Of a stretch of DNA of 39,849 nucleotides, positions 7,661-13,802 are shown in pieces; position 1 is the first letter of the stretch; each line of letters starts with the position of its first letter. A program made the position numbers and the translations under genes. The DNA comes from a virus. The stretch lies in the IMG/VR virus record IMGVR_UViG_3300025407_000057, positions 1 to 39,849 of that record. One strand, 5' to 3'. The notes beneath the pieces were generated by a model that was given only the letters and a program-made list of their open reading frames with translations, was not told the DNA's origin and ran no database searches.

Positions 7661-7869
7661 TATTTCTTCTTTCCTTTCTTTCTAATGCTAACTACTTTAC
7701 CAATACCTGTGTGGTCATCCACATCAATCCTAGATACTTCTAGGTAAGTGAATAAATCATTTAATGCGTTGTTCAAATCATTTACTCGGACATCTAGTTC
7801 ATCAAATAGATCAACCATATTGTCCATCACATTGTTCAAGTCTTTTATTAGTCGCTTATTGCTTAACAT
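7660..7869 (-). CDS. short coiled-coil protein, 69 aa
   Basis: Residues 8-45 show regular hydrophobic spacing (LNNVMDNMVDLFDELDVRV...) typical of a coiled coil, followed by a basic KKGKKK end. Unknown function. The start has AAGGAGAACTTAA before ATG and lies inside the last 14 bases of the nuclease gene. Confidence 0.68.
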   Translation of the reverse strand: MLSNKRLIKDLNNVMDNMVDLFDELDVRVNDLNNALNDLFTYLEVSRIDVDDHTGIGKVVSIRKKGKKK

Positions 7870-8623
7870 TTAAGTTCTCCTTGTTTATTAAATACCACTC
7901 CATAGAGCAAGGTTCGCCATTGAAGTAGAAGTCGTTATAGACTTTACCTGCTTTGGTTCGCTTAGCCATCCAGCCATTGTCAATTAGATGACAGGTGCAG
8001 TCTGGTAGTGTTCCAAACTCTAAGTATTCATTCCATTTTTCATTTAAAGCTTTCCAAAAACCAACGACATCATCTCGCAGATTAGCGTCATAGTTAAGAT
8101 CGTGCTCTCTCATACGGAGAGTATCTTTCTCAATCTGAAGTATTCGTGCTTCAGTTAAGTCTGGGTGTTCTTTTCGCAGCATTAACATATATGTTCCAAG
8201 TTGCATTCGGTGTAAGTCGCTTAGTCCGAAGTCATAGTTAAATGCCTTAGAGTTAGCAGTCTTATAGTCATACAATACTTTTCTACCATTTATGTCTAGT
8301 AAATCGTCATAATGACCCTTAATGAAATACTTAGGTTCTAATAGTTCTTGTTCGCTAGATATAGATATACCAGCGTTCTTAGTAATGCGTTGCACCCACT
8401 CGTGAAAGATATGCCCAGCTTCAAACACTCTGGTAGATCTAGCACTGTCTTCTACAATCTCTGGCACTTTAGGAAGTCCAAGTCGCTTGAAGACTATAAG
8501 TCTTTTACATTGACCAGCACTACTGGCAGACCAGTATATGCCATAATCCCTAACTTCTTCGCTCTTCTTTTGTAGGTATTCGTCTATAAGTGTTCTAACA
8601 CCTGTTTCATACAGATTTTCCAT
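7856..8623 (-). CDS. Cas4/RecB-like PD-(D/E)XK exonuclease
   Basis: About 255 residues from ATG 8623 (AGAAAGG 7-8 nt upstream; a TTG two codons earlier is less likely). Motifs in order: a single Cys in AGQCKR (about 39), AGHIFHEW (about 69-76), KGHYDDLLD (about 102-110), LYDYKT (about 117-122, the D-x-K), and RMQLGTYML (about 139-147, the QxxxY motif). Two close Cys (PDCTC) and one more (EPCSMEW) follow near the end, so four cysteines could hold a 4Fe-4S cluster as in Cas4 and AddB. The role is likely DNA end resection in phage recombination or replication. There are no CRISPR features here, so this is not a CRISPR Cas4. Confidence 0.82.
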   Translation of the reverse strand: MENLYETGVRTLIDEYLQKKSEEVRDYGIYWSASSAGQCKRLIVFKRLGLPKVPEIVEDSARSTRVFEAGHIFHEWVQRITKNAGISISSEQELLEPKYFIKGHYDDLLDINGRKVLYDYKTANSKAFNYDFGLSDLHRMQLGTYMLMLRKEHPDLTEARILQIEKDTLRMREHDLNYDANLRDDVVGFWKALNEKWNEYLEFGTLPDCTCHLIDNGWMAKRTKAGKVYNDFYFNGEPCSMEWYLINKENLNVKQ

Positions 8624-8819
8624 TAACAAACCTTTCTACTAAGTCAGCGTTTCTAGCCACACAGTTATATACTGTCTGATGAGATATGCCTAAGATGTCA
8701 GCAACTTCGTAATTGCCTAGTCTAGTCTTTCCGTCTGCTAGTGGTAAATCTAAAGATAATAGCAGTAAGATGTAGTCATCTACTGGCTTTTTGTCTAATA
8801 GATATTCGGTAAAAGTCAT
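8607..8819 (-). CDS. small helix-turn-helix protein
   Basis: A 70-residue protein; residues about 36-57 (NYEVADILGISHQTVYNCVARN) read as a helix-turn-helix with a recognition helix starting at SHQTV. The N-terminal half is Leu-rich and may dimerise. It could be a transcription regulator of this operon or of the divergent promoters near 9.4-9.5 kb; this is inferred from position. Start and stop both overlap neighbours (ATGA upstream). Confidence 0.7.
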   Translation of the reverse strand: MTFTEYLLDKKPVDDYILLLLSLDLPLADGKTRLGNYEVADILGISHQTVYNCVARNADLVERFVNGKSV

Positions 8820-8947
8820 TTGCTTTCCTCGTATATTACTTCAATTCTTTTAATCTTTTTAGGTGGAACTGGTTCTACCTGTCTAGGAACAAACATACTC
8901 TCGGTATATTGCTTAATCCAATCTTCTGTTATTTTAGTTAAATCCAT
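8816..8947 (-). CDS. small protein, 43 aa
   Basis: A frame beginning MDLTKITEDWIKQY, with a Pro-rich middle (VEPVPPKK). GGAGAGCAAGATA precedes the ATG. It shares TAATG with the upstream gene and ATGA with the HTH gene, filling the gap without a base to spare. No family recognised. Confidence 0.68.
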   Translation of the reverse strand: MDLTKITEDWIKQYTESMFVPRQVEPVPPKKIKRIEVIYEESK

Positions 8948-9132
8948 TATCTTGCTCTCCTTACAAACTTGGCTACACCAGCAAATGCTTCTTCAGCACT
9001 TTCTAGATCGCCCTGAGCCAAGTAAGTGTATATCTGCTTCTTAAAAGTTTCAGGAATTTCCTTAACACTTAATAAGTCAGAGTATTCATCTGCTAATCTA
9101 TCAAAGATAGCGTCATTTACCTGATTGCTCAT
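8947..9132 (-). CDS. small helical protein, 61 aa
   Basis: An acidic, helical protein (DAIFDRLADEYSDLL, GDLESAEEAFAGVAKFV) with a basic RRAR end. No known domain. The start at ATG 9132 overlaps the stop of the gene upstream (ATGA), with AAAGGCAAG upstream. Confidence 0.68.
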   Translation of the reverse strand: MSNQVNDAIFDRLADEYSDLLSVKEIPETFKKQIYTYLAQGDLESAEEAFAGVAKFVRRAR

Positions 9133-9290
9133 TTCTTGCCTTTCTTTTCTTTAGTTAATTGTTCAGTTAGTTTTTTTATTTCTAACTCTACATTTATGCT
9201 AGTGATTTCCCTGAAGAAACCAATTAGCCTGACTAGCCTATATTCTACCCAAAGTAGATATAAGCAAAGTAATCCTGCCACCACGATCAT
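9129..9290 (-). CDS. small single-pass membrane protein, first gene of the 9.3-kb operon
   Basis: A 53-residue frame with an N-terminal hydrophobic segment (IVVAGLLCLYLLWVEY) and a charged, coiled C-terminus (LEIKKLTEQLTKEKK). GGGGGA lies before the ATG and the stop overlaps the next start (ATGA). It is the first gene behind the promoter at 9421-9449. The topology predicts a short N-out anchor with a cytoplasmic tail; function unknown. Confidence 0.68.
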   Translation of the reverse strand: MIVVAGLLCLYLLWVEYRLVRLIGFFREITSINVELEIKKLTEQLTKEKKGKK

Positions 9291-9331
9291 AAATCCCCCA
9301 ATCGTTTAATTTATTATTGTTAGTTGAGTAA

Positions 9332-9409
9332 GGGGCTACTAAGGCGAGCCCCCATTACCAAAACGAATACATATACTTCGTTAGGAAAGACCTTACCCAT
9401 CTAGTCTTT
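9332..9409 (-). promoter_or_regulatory. structured 5' leader with three consecutive stems
   Basis: In the leftward transcript from the 9421-9449 promoter, three perfect 6-bp stems follow each other: AAAGAC/GTCTTT (9404-9409 with 9386-9391), AACGAA/TTCGTT (9377-9382 with 9362-9367) and GGGGCT/AGCCCC (9347-9352 with 9332-9337). No U-run follows the last stem, so this does not look like a terminator. It may stabilise the mRNA or sense something; no known riboswitch is recognised. Confidence 0.6.
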
Positions 9410-9420
9410 AACCTGAATTC

Positions 9421-9449
9421 AGTGTATCAAACTTTATTTATATTGTCAA
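9421..9449 (-). promoter_or_regulatory. sigma70-type promoter for the leftward 9.3-3.3 kb operon
   Basis: On the minus strand TTGACA (9449-9444) is followed after exactly 17 bases by TACACT (9426-9421). Transcription should start near 9414, giving a ~125-nt leader before the ATG at 9290. The -35 is a perfect consensus. Confidence 0.8.
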
Positions 9450-9488
9450 TATACTTTTATCATAAGTTTTATTAGTTAAACAAGATAG

Positions 9489-9517
9489 TTGACATAATTT
9501 TAAGTTAGATGTATTTT
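9489..9517 (+). promoter_or_regulatory. sigma70-type rightward promoter
   Basis: TTGACA (9489-9494), a 17-base spacer and TATTTT (9512-9517). It is divergent from the leftward promoter, with 39 bases between the two -35 boxes, so a shared operator is possible. It points at a region with no reading frame for 300 bases and then the terminase small subunit gene. Confidence 0.72.
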
Positions 9518-9523
9518 AATAAT

Positions 9524-9680
9524 ACGCAACTCTTTAAAACTCAGATGCGTTAATACTGAGTAAGCCTAAACCTACGCTGACTTTATAGCGCTGGAATAGC
9601 CTAAGGGCATAAGGGAAGTGTCAAGGGTAATAAGTCTACCCAATATTTCCTATGCTCTAGATCTTTTATAATTTATTTTT
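9524..9680 (+). ncRNA. candidate structured small RNA or attenuating leader
   Basis: No reading frame of note occurs here, yet the RNA from the 9489 promoter would be well folded. Early stems are mutually exclusive: ACGCA/TGCGT (9524-9528 with 9546-9550) or ACTCAG/CTGAGT (around 9539-9562). CGCT/AGCG follows (around 9574-9590). A long 3' hairpin then covers 9601-9660. I do not recognise an Rfam class; it is not tRNA-, tmRNA- or 6S-like. It could be a free-standing RNA or the leader of the terminase gene at 9847. Confidence 0.45.
9601..9680 (+). terminator. long hairpin plus U-rich tract
   Basis: Bases 9601-9617 pair with 9646-9660: 15 pairs, two G-U, two bulged A. An inner GGGTA/TACCC stem (9625-9629 with 9637-9641) sits in the loop. 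The tracts TCTTTT (9662-9667) and TTTATTTTT (9672-9680) follow. It fits an intrinsic, perhaps partial, terminator for the candidate RNA. Confidence 0.55.
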
Positions 9681-9811
9681 GTTCTTATTAAATAAACTCT
9701 ACCCACCTGTCTAACATTACGCACTAGAATAACCTAACTTTACTTATATAAATAATATTATATAATATATTTAATTATAATAATATAAATATTTAATAAT
9801 CATCACTGGCA

Positions 9812-9839
9812 TTGAATAGTTATACTTTTATGATAAAAT
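9812..9839 (+). promoter_or_regulatory. possible promoter for the terminase small subunit gene
   Basis: TTGAAT (9812-9817), a 16-base spacer and TAAAAT (9834-9839). The predicted start point almost meets the ATG at 9847, so the mRNA would be leaderless or nearly so, although CAGG precedes the ATG. AT-rich surroundings make chance matches likely. Confidence 0.4.
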
Positions 9840-9846
9840 ACAGGTA

Positions 9847-10221
9847 ATGACTACACTTAGACAAGAGAAAGCAATACAAGCCTTGAAAGATCCTAAAGTT
9901 AAAACTTATAAGGAAGCAGGGTTAATAGCAGGTTATGCTGAGAAGAGTGCTAAAGTTTCTATGAGCCGACTTAAGAAGAAGATAGAAAAGTATGGAGAAA
10001 CAGGGTTAGATGTTTTAGATAACATAGCCAGAACAGGTATCAACGAAATAGCCAGAGTTCAAGCAGGTAAAACCTTAATTGAAACAGCCTACGGAAAACC
10101 AAAAAATAATGACAAGGACAATAATTCTAATGCCCCTGTCAATATTATTTTTAACCGAGTAGAGCAACCCAAAACTGATTACATTGAAGGTGCAGTTTCT
10201 AATCAGGGCAACTCGGTATAA
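9847..10221 (+). CDS. terminase small subunit-like protein
   Basis: A 124-residue protein. The N-terminus, TTLRQEKAIQAL and then YKEAGLIAGYAEKSAKVSMSRL, has the plan of phage small terminases: an N-terminal HTH in which an 'A-G-Y' turn follows an initial helix. The middle is helical (DVLDNIARTGINEIARVQAG), and the C-terminus contains a polar linker and VNIIFNRVEQPK. It would recognise packaging DNA for the large subunit at 14483. It stands alone, more than 4 kb from that gene, with opposite-strand genes on both sides and no clear terminator before the convergent gene at 10237. Confidence 0.7.
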   Translation: MTTLRQEKAIQALKDPKVKTYKEAGLIAGYAEKSAKVSMSRLKKKIEKYGETGLDVLDNIARTGINEIARVQAGKTLIETAYGKPKNNDKDNNSNAPVNIIFNRVEQPKTDYIEGAVSNQGNSV

Positions 10222-10236
10222 ACTAGACTTTGAAAC

Positions 10237-10503
10237 CTAATAGCCCCAATACTCTCTGTCTTGCCTATCTCTATACTGTTCGTATTGGTAATCACTATCT
10301 TCTAAGTGATCTTCTATAATCTTTACTTCTAATTGTTCTGATATACCTTCGCAGCTTTCGTTAGAGCAATTTACATAGTAATCGCCATCTTCTTTTACTA
10401 CTTCGTAATCTTCGTGGGAACAATTCCAAACCCATTTTTCGCTTAAATCACAGTCTTCATCAAGCGTATATGTCCCACCTTCGTGCTTTATGTTAATCTT
10501 CAT
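10237..10503 (-). CDS. small acidic protein with cysteine pairs, 88 aa
   Basis: The start is ATG 10503, where AGAGGGGGAAATA gives a strong site; a longer frame from 10530 is not supported. The centre has NCSHED and NCSNESC, a Cys-x-His plus Cys-x4-Cys arrangement that could bind zinc. The C-terminal third is dominated by Asp, Glu, Tyr, Gln and Arg. Family not recognised. It is the last gene of the second leftward operon. Confidence 0.68.
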   Translation of the reverse strand: MKINIKHEGGTYTLDEDCDLSEKWVWNCSHEDYEVVKEDGDYYVNCSNESCEGISEQLEVKIIEDHLEDSDYQYEQYRDRQDREYWGY

Positions 10504-10516
10504 TATTTCCCCCTCT

Positions 10517-10663
10517 TTATTTAATTTCAATTATATTTACATCATCATATCCGTCTATAATATATTCATTAGCCAATTTATTAGCACTATCTAAAGACAA
10601 TAAATAATCATTTACTTCGCCCCCACCTACCCAAACAGTGTATTTTTTCATTATTTCTACCAT
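10517..10663 (-). CDS. small phage protein with YTVWVGG motif, 48 aa
   Basis: A frame with KKYTVWVGGGEVNDYLLSL and then ANKLANEYIIDGYDDVNI. GGAGATCTAAATA stands before the ATG. From memory, very similar short proteins ('YTVxVGGxEVND') recur beside other tiny acidic genes in diverse phages, with no known function. Start and stop are snug against neighbours. Confidence 0.68.
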   Translation of the reverse strand: MVEIMKKYTVWVGGGEVNDYLLSLDSANKLANEYIIDGYDDVNIIEIK

Positions 10664-10666
10664 TAT

Positions 10667-10822
10667 TTAGATCTCCAATTCCTTGACTTTAAAATTCCAG
10701 TTGTATTTAACCCAATATTGTATGCTTTTATTGCTCAAACCTTTTAATTTCGCTTGTTCAATAAACTCGTTAATTGTTCCCCTAAAATTCCTTGCCCACT
10801 CTCTTTCTTCTATTGTCTTCAT
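10667..10822 (-). CDS. small basic helical protein, 51 aa
   Basis: A frame starting MKTIEEREWARNFRG, rich in Arg, Lys, Trp and Asn. The ATG overlaps the stop of the upstream membrane protein gene (ATGA) and the TAA ends 4 bases before the next ATG. No domain recognised. The overlap and spacing support a real gene. Confidence 0.62.
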   Translation of the reverse strand: MKTIEEREWARNFRGTINEFIEQAKLKGLSNKSIQYWVKYNWNFKVKELEI

Positions 10823-10995
10823 TTACTTCGCCTTTCTCTTATATCTTCGTAAAATAACTTATATTTATCTAATGCCATTAGTCCGATCTTTTGTGATGTT
10901 TTAACCACTCTTTGACCAAATATAGTGTTAAGCCTTAAGTTTATGTAATCAGCCAGCATTAAGCCGACTACAATACCAGCCCAAAAAACAAACAT
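10819..10995 (-). CDS. small membrane protein, 58 aa
   Basis: From ATG 10995 (AGGGG upstream) the protein begins MFVFWAGIVVGLMLADYI, a single N-terminal membrane segment, followed by a basic amphipathic tail (FGQRVVKTSQKIGL...). A longer frame from 11013 begins with TTG inside the previous gene and is less likely. Function unknown. Confidence 0.65.
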   Translation of the reverse strand: MFVFWAGIVVGLMLADYINLRLNTIFGQRVVKTSQKIGLMALDKYKLFYEDIRERRSK

Positions 10996-10996
10996 A

Positions 10997-11167
10997 TTAC
11001 AGCCCCTGATCAATTATTTCAGCCCATTCACTAGGATCAGGGTAAAATATCTTCGCAACCTTAATTGCTTCTTCGTATGTTATGCCACTGGTAGAAGCAT
11101 ATAAGGGGTAATCAGCTATAAGCATTATTGCCAAATTGCCTAATTCTTGATCTAATTTGATTGCCAT
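10997..11167 (-). CDS. small helical protein, 56 aa
   Basis: I start at ATG 11167 (GGGGGTC 7 nt upstream), giving MAIKLDQELGNLAIML...; an upstream in-frame ATG at 11209 lies inside the preceding gene. Helical, with a Pro/Trp-containing end (YPDPSEWAEII). Unknown family. Confidence 0.62.
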   Translation of the reverse strand: MAIKLDQELGNLAIMLIADYPLYASTSGITYEEAIKVAKIFYPDPSEWAEIIDQGL

Positions 11168-11168
11168 A

Positions 11169-11573
11169 TTATTTGACCCCCACTGTACTATTCTCATATA
11201 CAGCATCAACTATTTCTTGCAGCATATTTCTGTAGTAGTAATATTGACCAGTTTGAATATTGCTTAAAATACCACCTTCAGTAAGCCCCATTTCTTCAAC
11301 AGCCTGATCTATGATATAAGCCCTGTTATAATCTTGAGCCAACCATTTCACTATATCGTGATTATATACATCAACAAGACCATCAGCAATTTCATGTAGA
11401 TTGCCATCTATTTCATCTTGATCTTCATTATTGTAATTTAATAAATTATGGCATAACCGTTCAATTTCTCTAATATGTAAATCTTTGATCCACAACCAAC
11501 TATTATTTCTTGTTTCATAATTTTTACTATTTAAAACTTTTAATTCTTGCCTTAATATCTCATTAAAATTCAT
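11169..11573 (-). CDS. hypothetical protein with HEIADG motif, 134 aa
   Basis: A mostly helical, acidic protein. NLHEIADGLVDVYNHDIVKW (about residues 59-78) resembles, from memory, a widespread family of small phage proteins built on a 'HEIADxxVxVY' core with no assigned role. The start follows AAAGGATTAAAGAA. Tyr-rich patch (QYYYYRN) near the C-terminus. Confidence 0.68.
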   Translation of the reverse strand: MNFNEILRQELKVLNSKNYETRNNSWLWIKDLHIREIERLCHNLLNYNNEDQDEIDGNLHEIADGLVDVYNHDIVKWLAQDYNRAYIIDQAVEEMGLTEGGILSNIQTGQYYYYRNMLQEIVDAVYENSTVGVK

Positions 11574-11595
11574 TTCTTTAATCCTTTATTATTAA

Positions 11596-11811
11596 TTAAT
11601 ACTTGCTTCTTGCATTTAAATAATTCATATCTTGATCATAGTAAAATCTATAGTACACACCTGACCAATAACCCTGATGCTTTATTACACTGGTAATATA
11701 CTTATAATCTTCTTTAATATTACCTAGACTAAAAAACTCTTCATCATATAGGCTTAATAAATTATTAAAATCATCTAAAAATTCTTCTTGCTTATTTTTT
11801 ACTTCAATCAT
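11596..11811 (-). CDS. hypothetical acidic protein, 71 aa
   Basis: Asp/Glu/Tyr-rich protein (EEFLDDFNNLLSLYDEEFF...; YWSGVYYRFYYDQD). Unrecognised. AGAAGGGCGCAAGA precedes the ATG. A gene-free gap of 107 bases lies upstream, holding the dyad TACAG/CTGTA around 11873 and no convincing frame with a start codon. Confidence 0.62.
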   Translation of the reverse strand: MIEVKNKQEEFLDDFNNLLSLYDEEFFSLGNIKEDYKYITSVIKHQGYWSGVYYRFYYDQDMNYLNARSKY

Positions 11812-11918
11812 TCTTGCGCCCTTCTATTAAATATCTTATTATTAAAATTTGCTTCTTCATTACAGGGGTAATCTGTATAAAATACACTCTGTAAGCTATT
11901 GCTTATATTTATTATTTT

Positions 11919-12494
11919 TTAATTACCCCCTTTTTCACTTGAATTGCTTAAGATCAATTCATATACATCTTCAGGGGTAGCTTGATATTCAAATTCAGAT
12001 CCTATTTTACTCTTCAAATAGAATTCAATTACACTTGACCACTGGACTGGATCTATATCATTTCTTGACCATTCTTGATCTTTACAATTATCACTGTAAT
12101 TTGACCAAAAGCCATCATAACTAGTAAAATTATTTTTAATGTAATTTGACCATTCAGGATCTTCTTCTACTTCATTTTTAATCTTAAGCATATCTACTTT
12201 ACTTGCCATGCCAAATATACGATCTGTATAAAAATTATATTCTTTTGGACTAGTTATTTCTGTAAAGTCAATCTGTATATTAAGCATATCTGATATATTG
12301 CTAGCATATTCTAAAGCATATTCTTTAAATACTTCTTGCCACTTAATACGATCATTAAATGCATATTGATCTTCTTCATTCATATCTTCAGTCAATGCTT
12401 CAGTAGCGATATCTAAGCAACCTTCATGCAAGGTATTATAGAAGCCACGAAATGGCAATTCTACTTCAATTTGATCTGTTATTACTTTATTCAT
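11919..12494 (-). CDS. conserved-type phage protein with SPKEYNF motif, 191 aa
   Basis: The largest gene of this block. It opens with VELPFRGFYNTLHEG and contains EITSPKEYNFYTDRIFGMA (about residues 77-95). From memory this pairing marks a family of uncharacterised phage proteins found with the 'AYQNYLGGG' protein, as here. The middle is acidic with many Trp (EDPEWSNY, DGFWSNYSDN). No catalytic motif visible. AGAAGGATATAAT precedes the ATG. Confidence 0.7.
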   Translation of the reverse strand: MNKVITDQIEVELPFRGFYNTLHEGCLDIATEALTEDMNEEDQYAFNDRIKWQEVFKEYALEYASNISDMLNIQIDFTEITSPKEYNFYTDRIFGMASKVDMLKIKNEVEEDPEWSNYIKNNFTSYDGFWSNYSDNCKDQEWSRNDIDPVQWSSVIEFYLKSKIGSEFEYQATPEDVYELILSNSSEKGGN

Positions 12495-12524
12495 TTTATT
12501 ATATCCTTCTTGATTAAATTATTA

Positions 12525-12860
12525 TTAATAAGCGCTTGCGCTTCTTGATTGAATTTCTTCATAATCTTCATTATATTCATCTTCAAATTCTTCATTTCTA
12601 AGATTAAAATAATATTCTTTTAATTGATCCTCAAGCGCTTCTACCTTATTTCTAAGCGCCTTATTACTACCCTTAATTGTAAAGTTATAATCTGATTGAA
12701 TAGATCCTAAAATACCACCACCCAAATAATTCTGATACGCACTCATTTTAGCGCCATTAATACCTAAAATTTTACTTACATCTATTTCAATGCCACCACC
12801 CCTATAAGATACTTCTACTCTTAATGTATTATTTTTAATATCTTCTATATAATTCTTCAT
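12525..12860 (-). CDS. conserved-type phage protein with AYQNYLGGG motif, 111 aa
   Basis: ATG 12860 is chosen because AAGGAAGAAG lies upstream; a longer frame from 12905 is inside the preceding gene. The motif MSAYQNYLGGGILGSI lies near residues 40-56, followed by a coiled region (NKALRNKVEALEDQLKEYY) and an acidic tail. The family is common in phage genomes as I remember it, with unknown function. Confidence 0.7.
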   Translation of the reverse strand: MKNYIEDIKNNTLRVEVSYRGGGIEIDVSKILGINGAKMSAYQNYLGGGILGSIQSDYNFTIKGSNKALRNKVEALEDQLKEYYFNLRNEEFEDEYNEDYEEIQSRSASAY

Positions 12861-12885
12861 ATTCTTCTTCCTTCTTATTAATTTA

Positions 12886-13176
12886 TTAAATAAAATATGC
12901 TTCATTCTTTACAGGTATAATAACTACTTCTTCCTGATTGAATAGATCCTTAATACTGCTTGCCACTTCAAATGCTTTACTCTTAGTTATACCAAATATG
13001 CTTAAGGTATAACTTATTTCAATCTTATTTTTATAGCAGCCTATTTGATCCTGAATGCTATAACCATCAATGCCACTTTTATTTAATTCTTTACTTAATA
13101 GATCTAGCATTACATTCTTCTTTAGATCTTGATCTGTTTTATTATTATATGCGCTATAAATTATATTAAAATTCAT
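12886..13176 (-). CDS. hypothetical protein, 96 aa
   Basis: Lys/Ile/Asn-rich small protein (NIIYSAYNNKTDQDLKKNV...; VVIIPVKNEAYFI). No domain recognised. AAAGGATTAATTAAG precedes the ATG. Second gene behind the promoter at 13324-13352. Confidence 0.65.
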   Translation of the reverse strand: MNFNIIYSAYNNKTDQDLKKNVMLDLLSKELNKSGIDGYSIQDQIGCYKNKIEISYTLSIFGITKSKAFEVASSIKDLFNQEEVVIIPVKNEAYFI

Positions 13177-13193
13177 CTTAATTAATCCTTTAC

Positions 13194-13286
13194 TTAATAA
13201 AATATTATTTCACTACCACCTGAATACAGGTTATATAAAACTATTGCTTCACTTACTTCTTCTACTACTCTTACATTGATCTTCAT
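13194..13286 (-). CDS. possible 30-aa leader protein
   Basis: The first start codon after the promoter at 13324-13352, with AAGGATTAAATAT before it. It encodes MKINVRVVEEVSEAIVLYN... and stops 17 bases before the next gene. Too short to classify; the ribosome site matches the style of its neighbours. Confidence 0.5.
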   Translation of the reverse strand: MKINVRVVEEVSEAIVLYNLYSGGSEIIFY

Positions 13287-13323
13287 ATATTTAATCCTTA
13301 TTTTTAATTAATATTACATTATA

Positions 13324-13352
13324 ATAATATCAAATTAAATATATATTGTCAA
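13324..13352 (-). promoter_or_regulatory. sigma70-type promoter of the 13.3-10.2 kb operon
   Basis: Minus strand TTGACA (13352-13347), a 17-base spacer and TATTAT (13329-13324); the spacer ends in TTTGA just as in the promoter at 9421-9449. The two leftward promoters share TTGACAATATA as -35 context, so they are probably expressed together. Confidence 0.82.
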
Positions 13353-13390
13353 TGCTATTTTATATATAATATATAAATAACTCTTTAACC

Positions 13391-13399
13391 TGTGTATAA
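13391..13399 (-). other. DnaA-box-like 9-mer
   Basis: TGTGTATAA is the complement of TTATACACA, a match to the bacterial DnaA box TTATNCACA, beside AT-rich DNA. A single box could be chance in this composition. The lack of any phage replication gene makes a host-driven origin worth considering. Confidence 0.3.
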
Positions 13400-13802
13400 C
13401 TTATATAATTACATTGATATGCTATAGGATCTAAGCGCGCGCCATTATTTCACTAGTGAAGGCAGTCTATTATTAATTATTAATATTAAATACAATAGAT
13501 ATATATAGGATCATTAATTGTATAACAGTTTATTATTGCCACTACTGTTATTTATATACTGTATAATGTATACATATAATAAAAGAATATCTTTATATCT
13601 TTACTTGCTACTCTTAGTTATTGTCTTTACTTAAATAAAAAATAATTAAAACAAAAATAAAAATAAAACCGAACCAACCTTGCTATATACAATGGTATAA
13701 GGTAAATGAATTATTAGAAATAGAGATAAATACAATTCTACACAGACAAACAAAACTGTTTTTAATTAGGGAAAATTTTTTTTACTCTCATGTTAGGGCA
13801 AC

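Noticed and set aside
7856-8623. CRISPR-associated Cas4
   Set aside because: No repeat array or other cas gene anywhere; a phage recombination nuclease explains it.
9332-9352. Terminator in the leftward leader
   Set aside because: The GC-rich stem is not followed by a U-run on either strand.
9524-9680. tRNA, tmRNA or 6S RNA
   Set aside because: No T-loop or CCA-type acceptor pattern, and the ends do not pair with each other.
11812-11918. Short open frame ending in ATGA at the next gene
   Set aside because: The coupled frame has no ATG, GTG or TTG start; the other frame gives only 18 codons.
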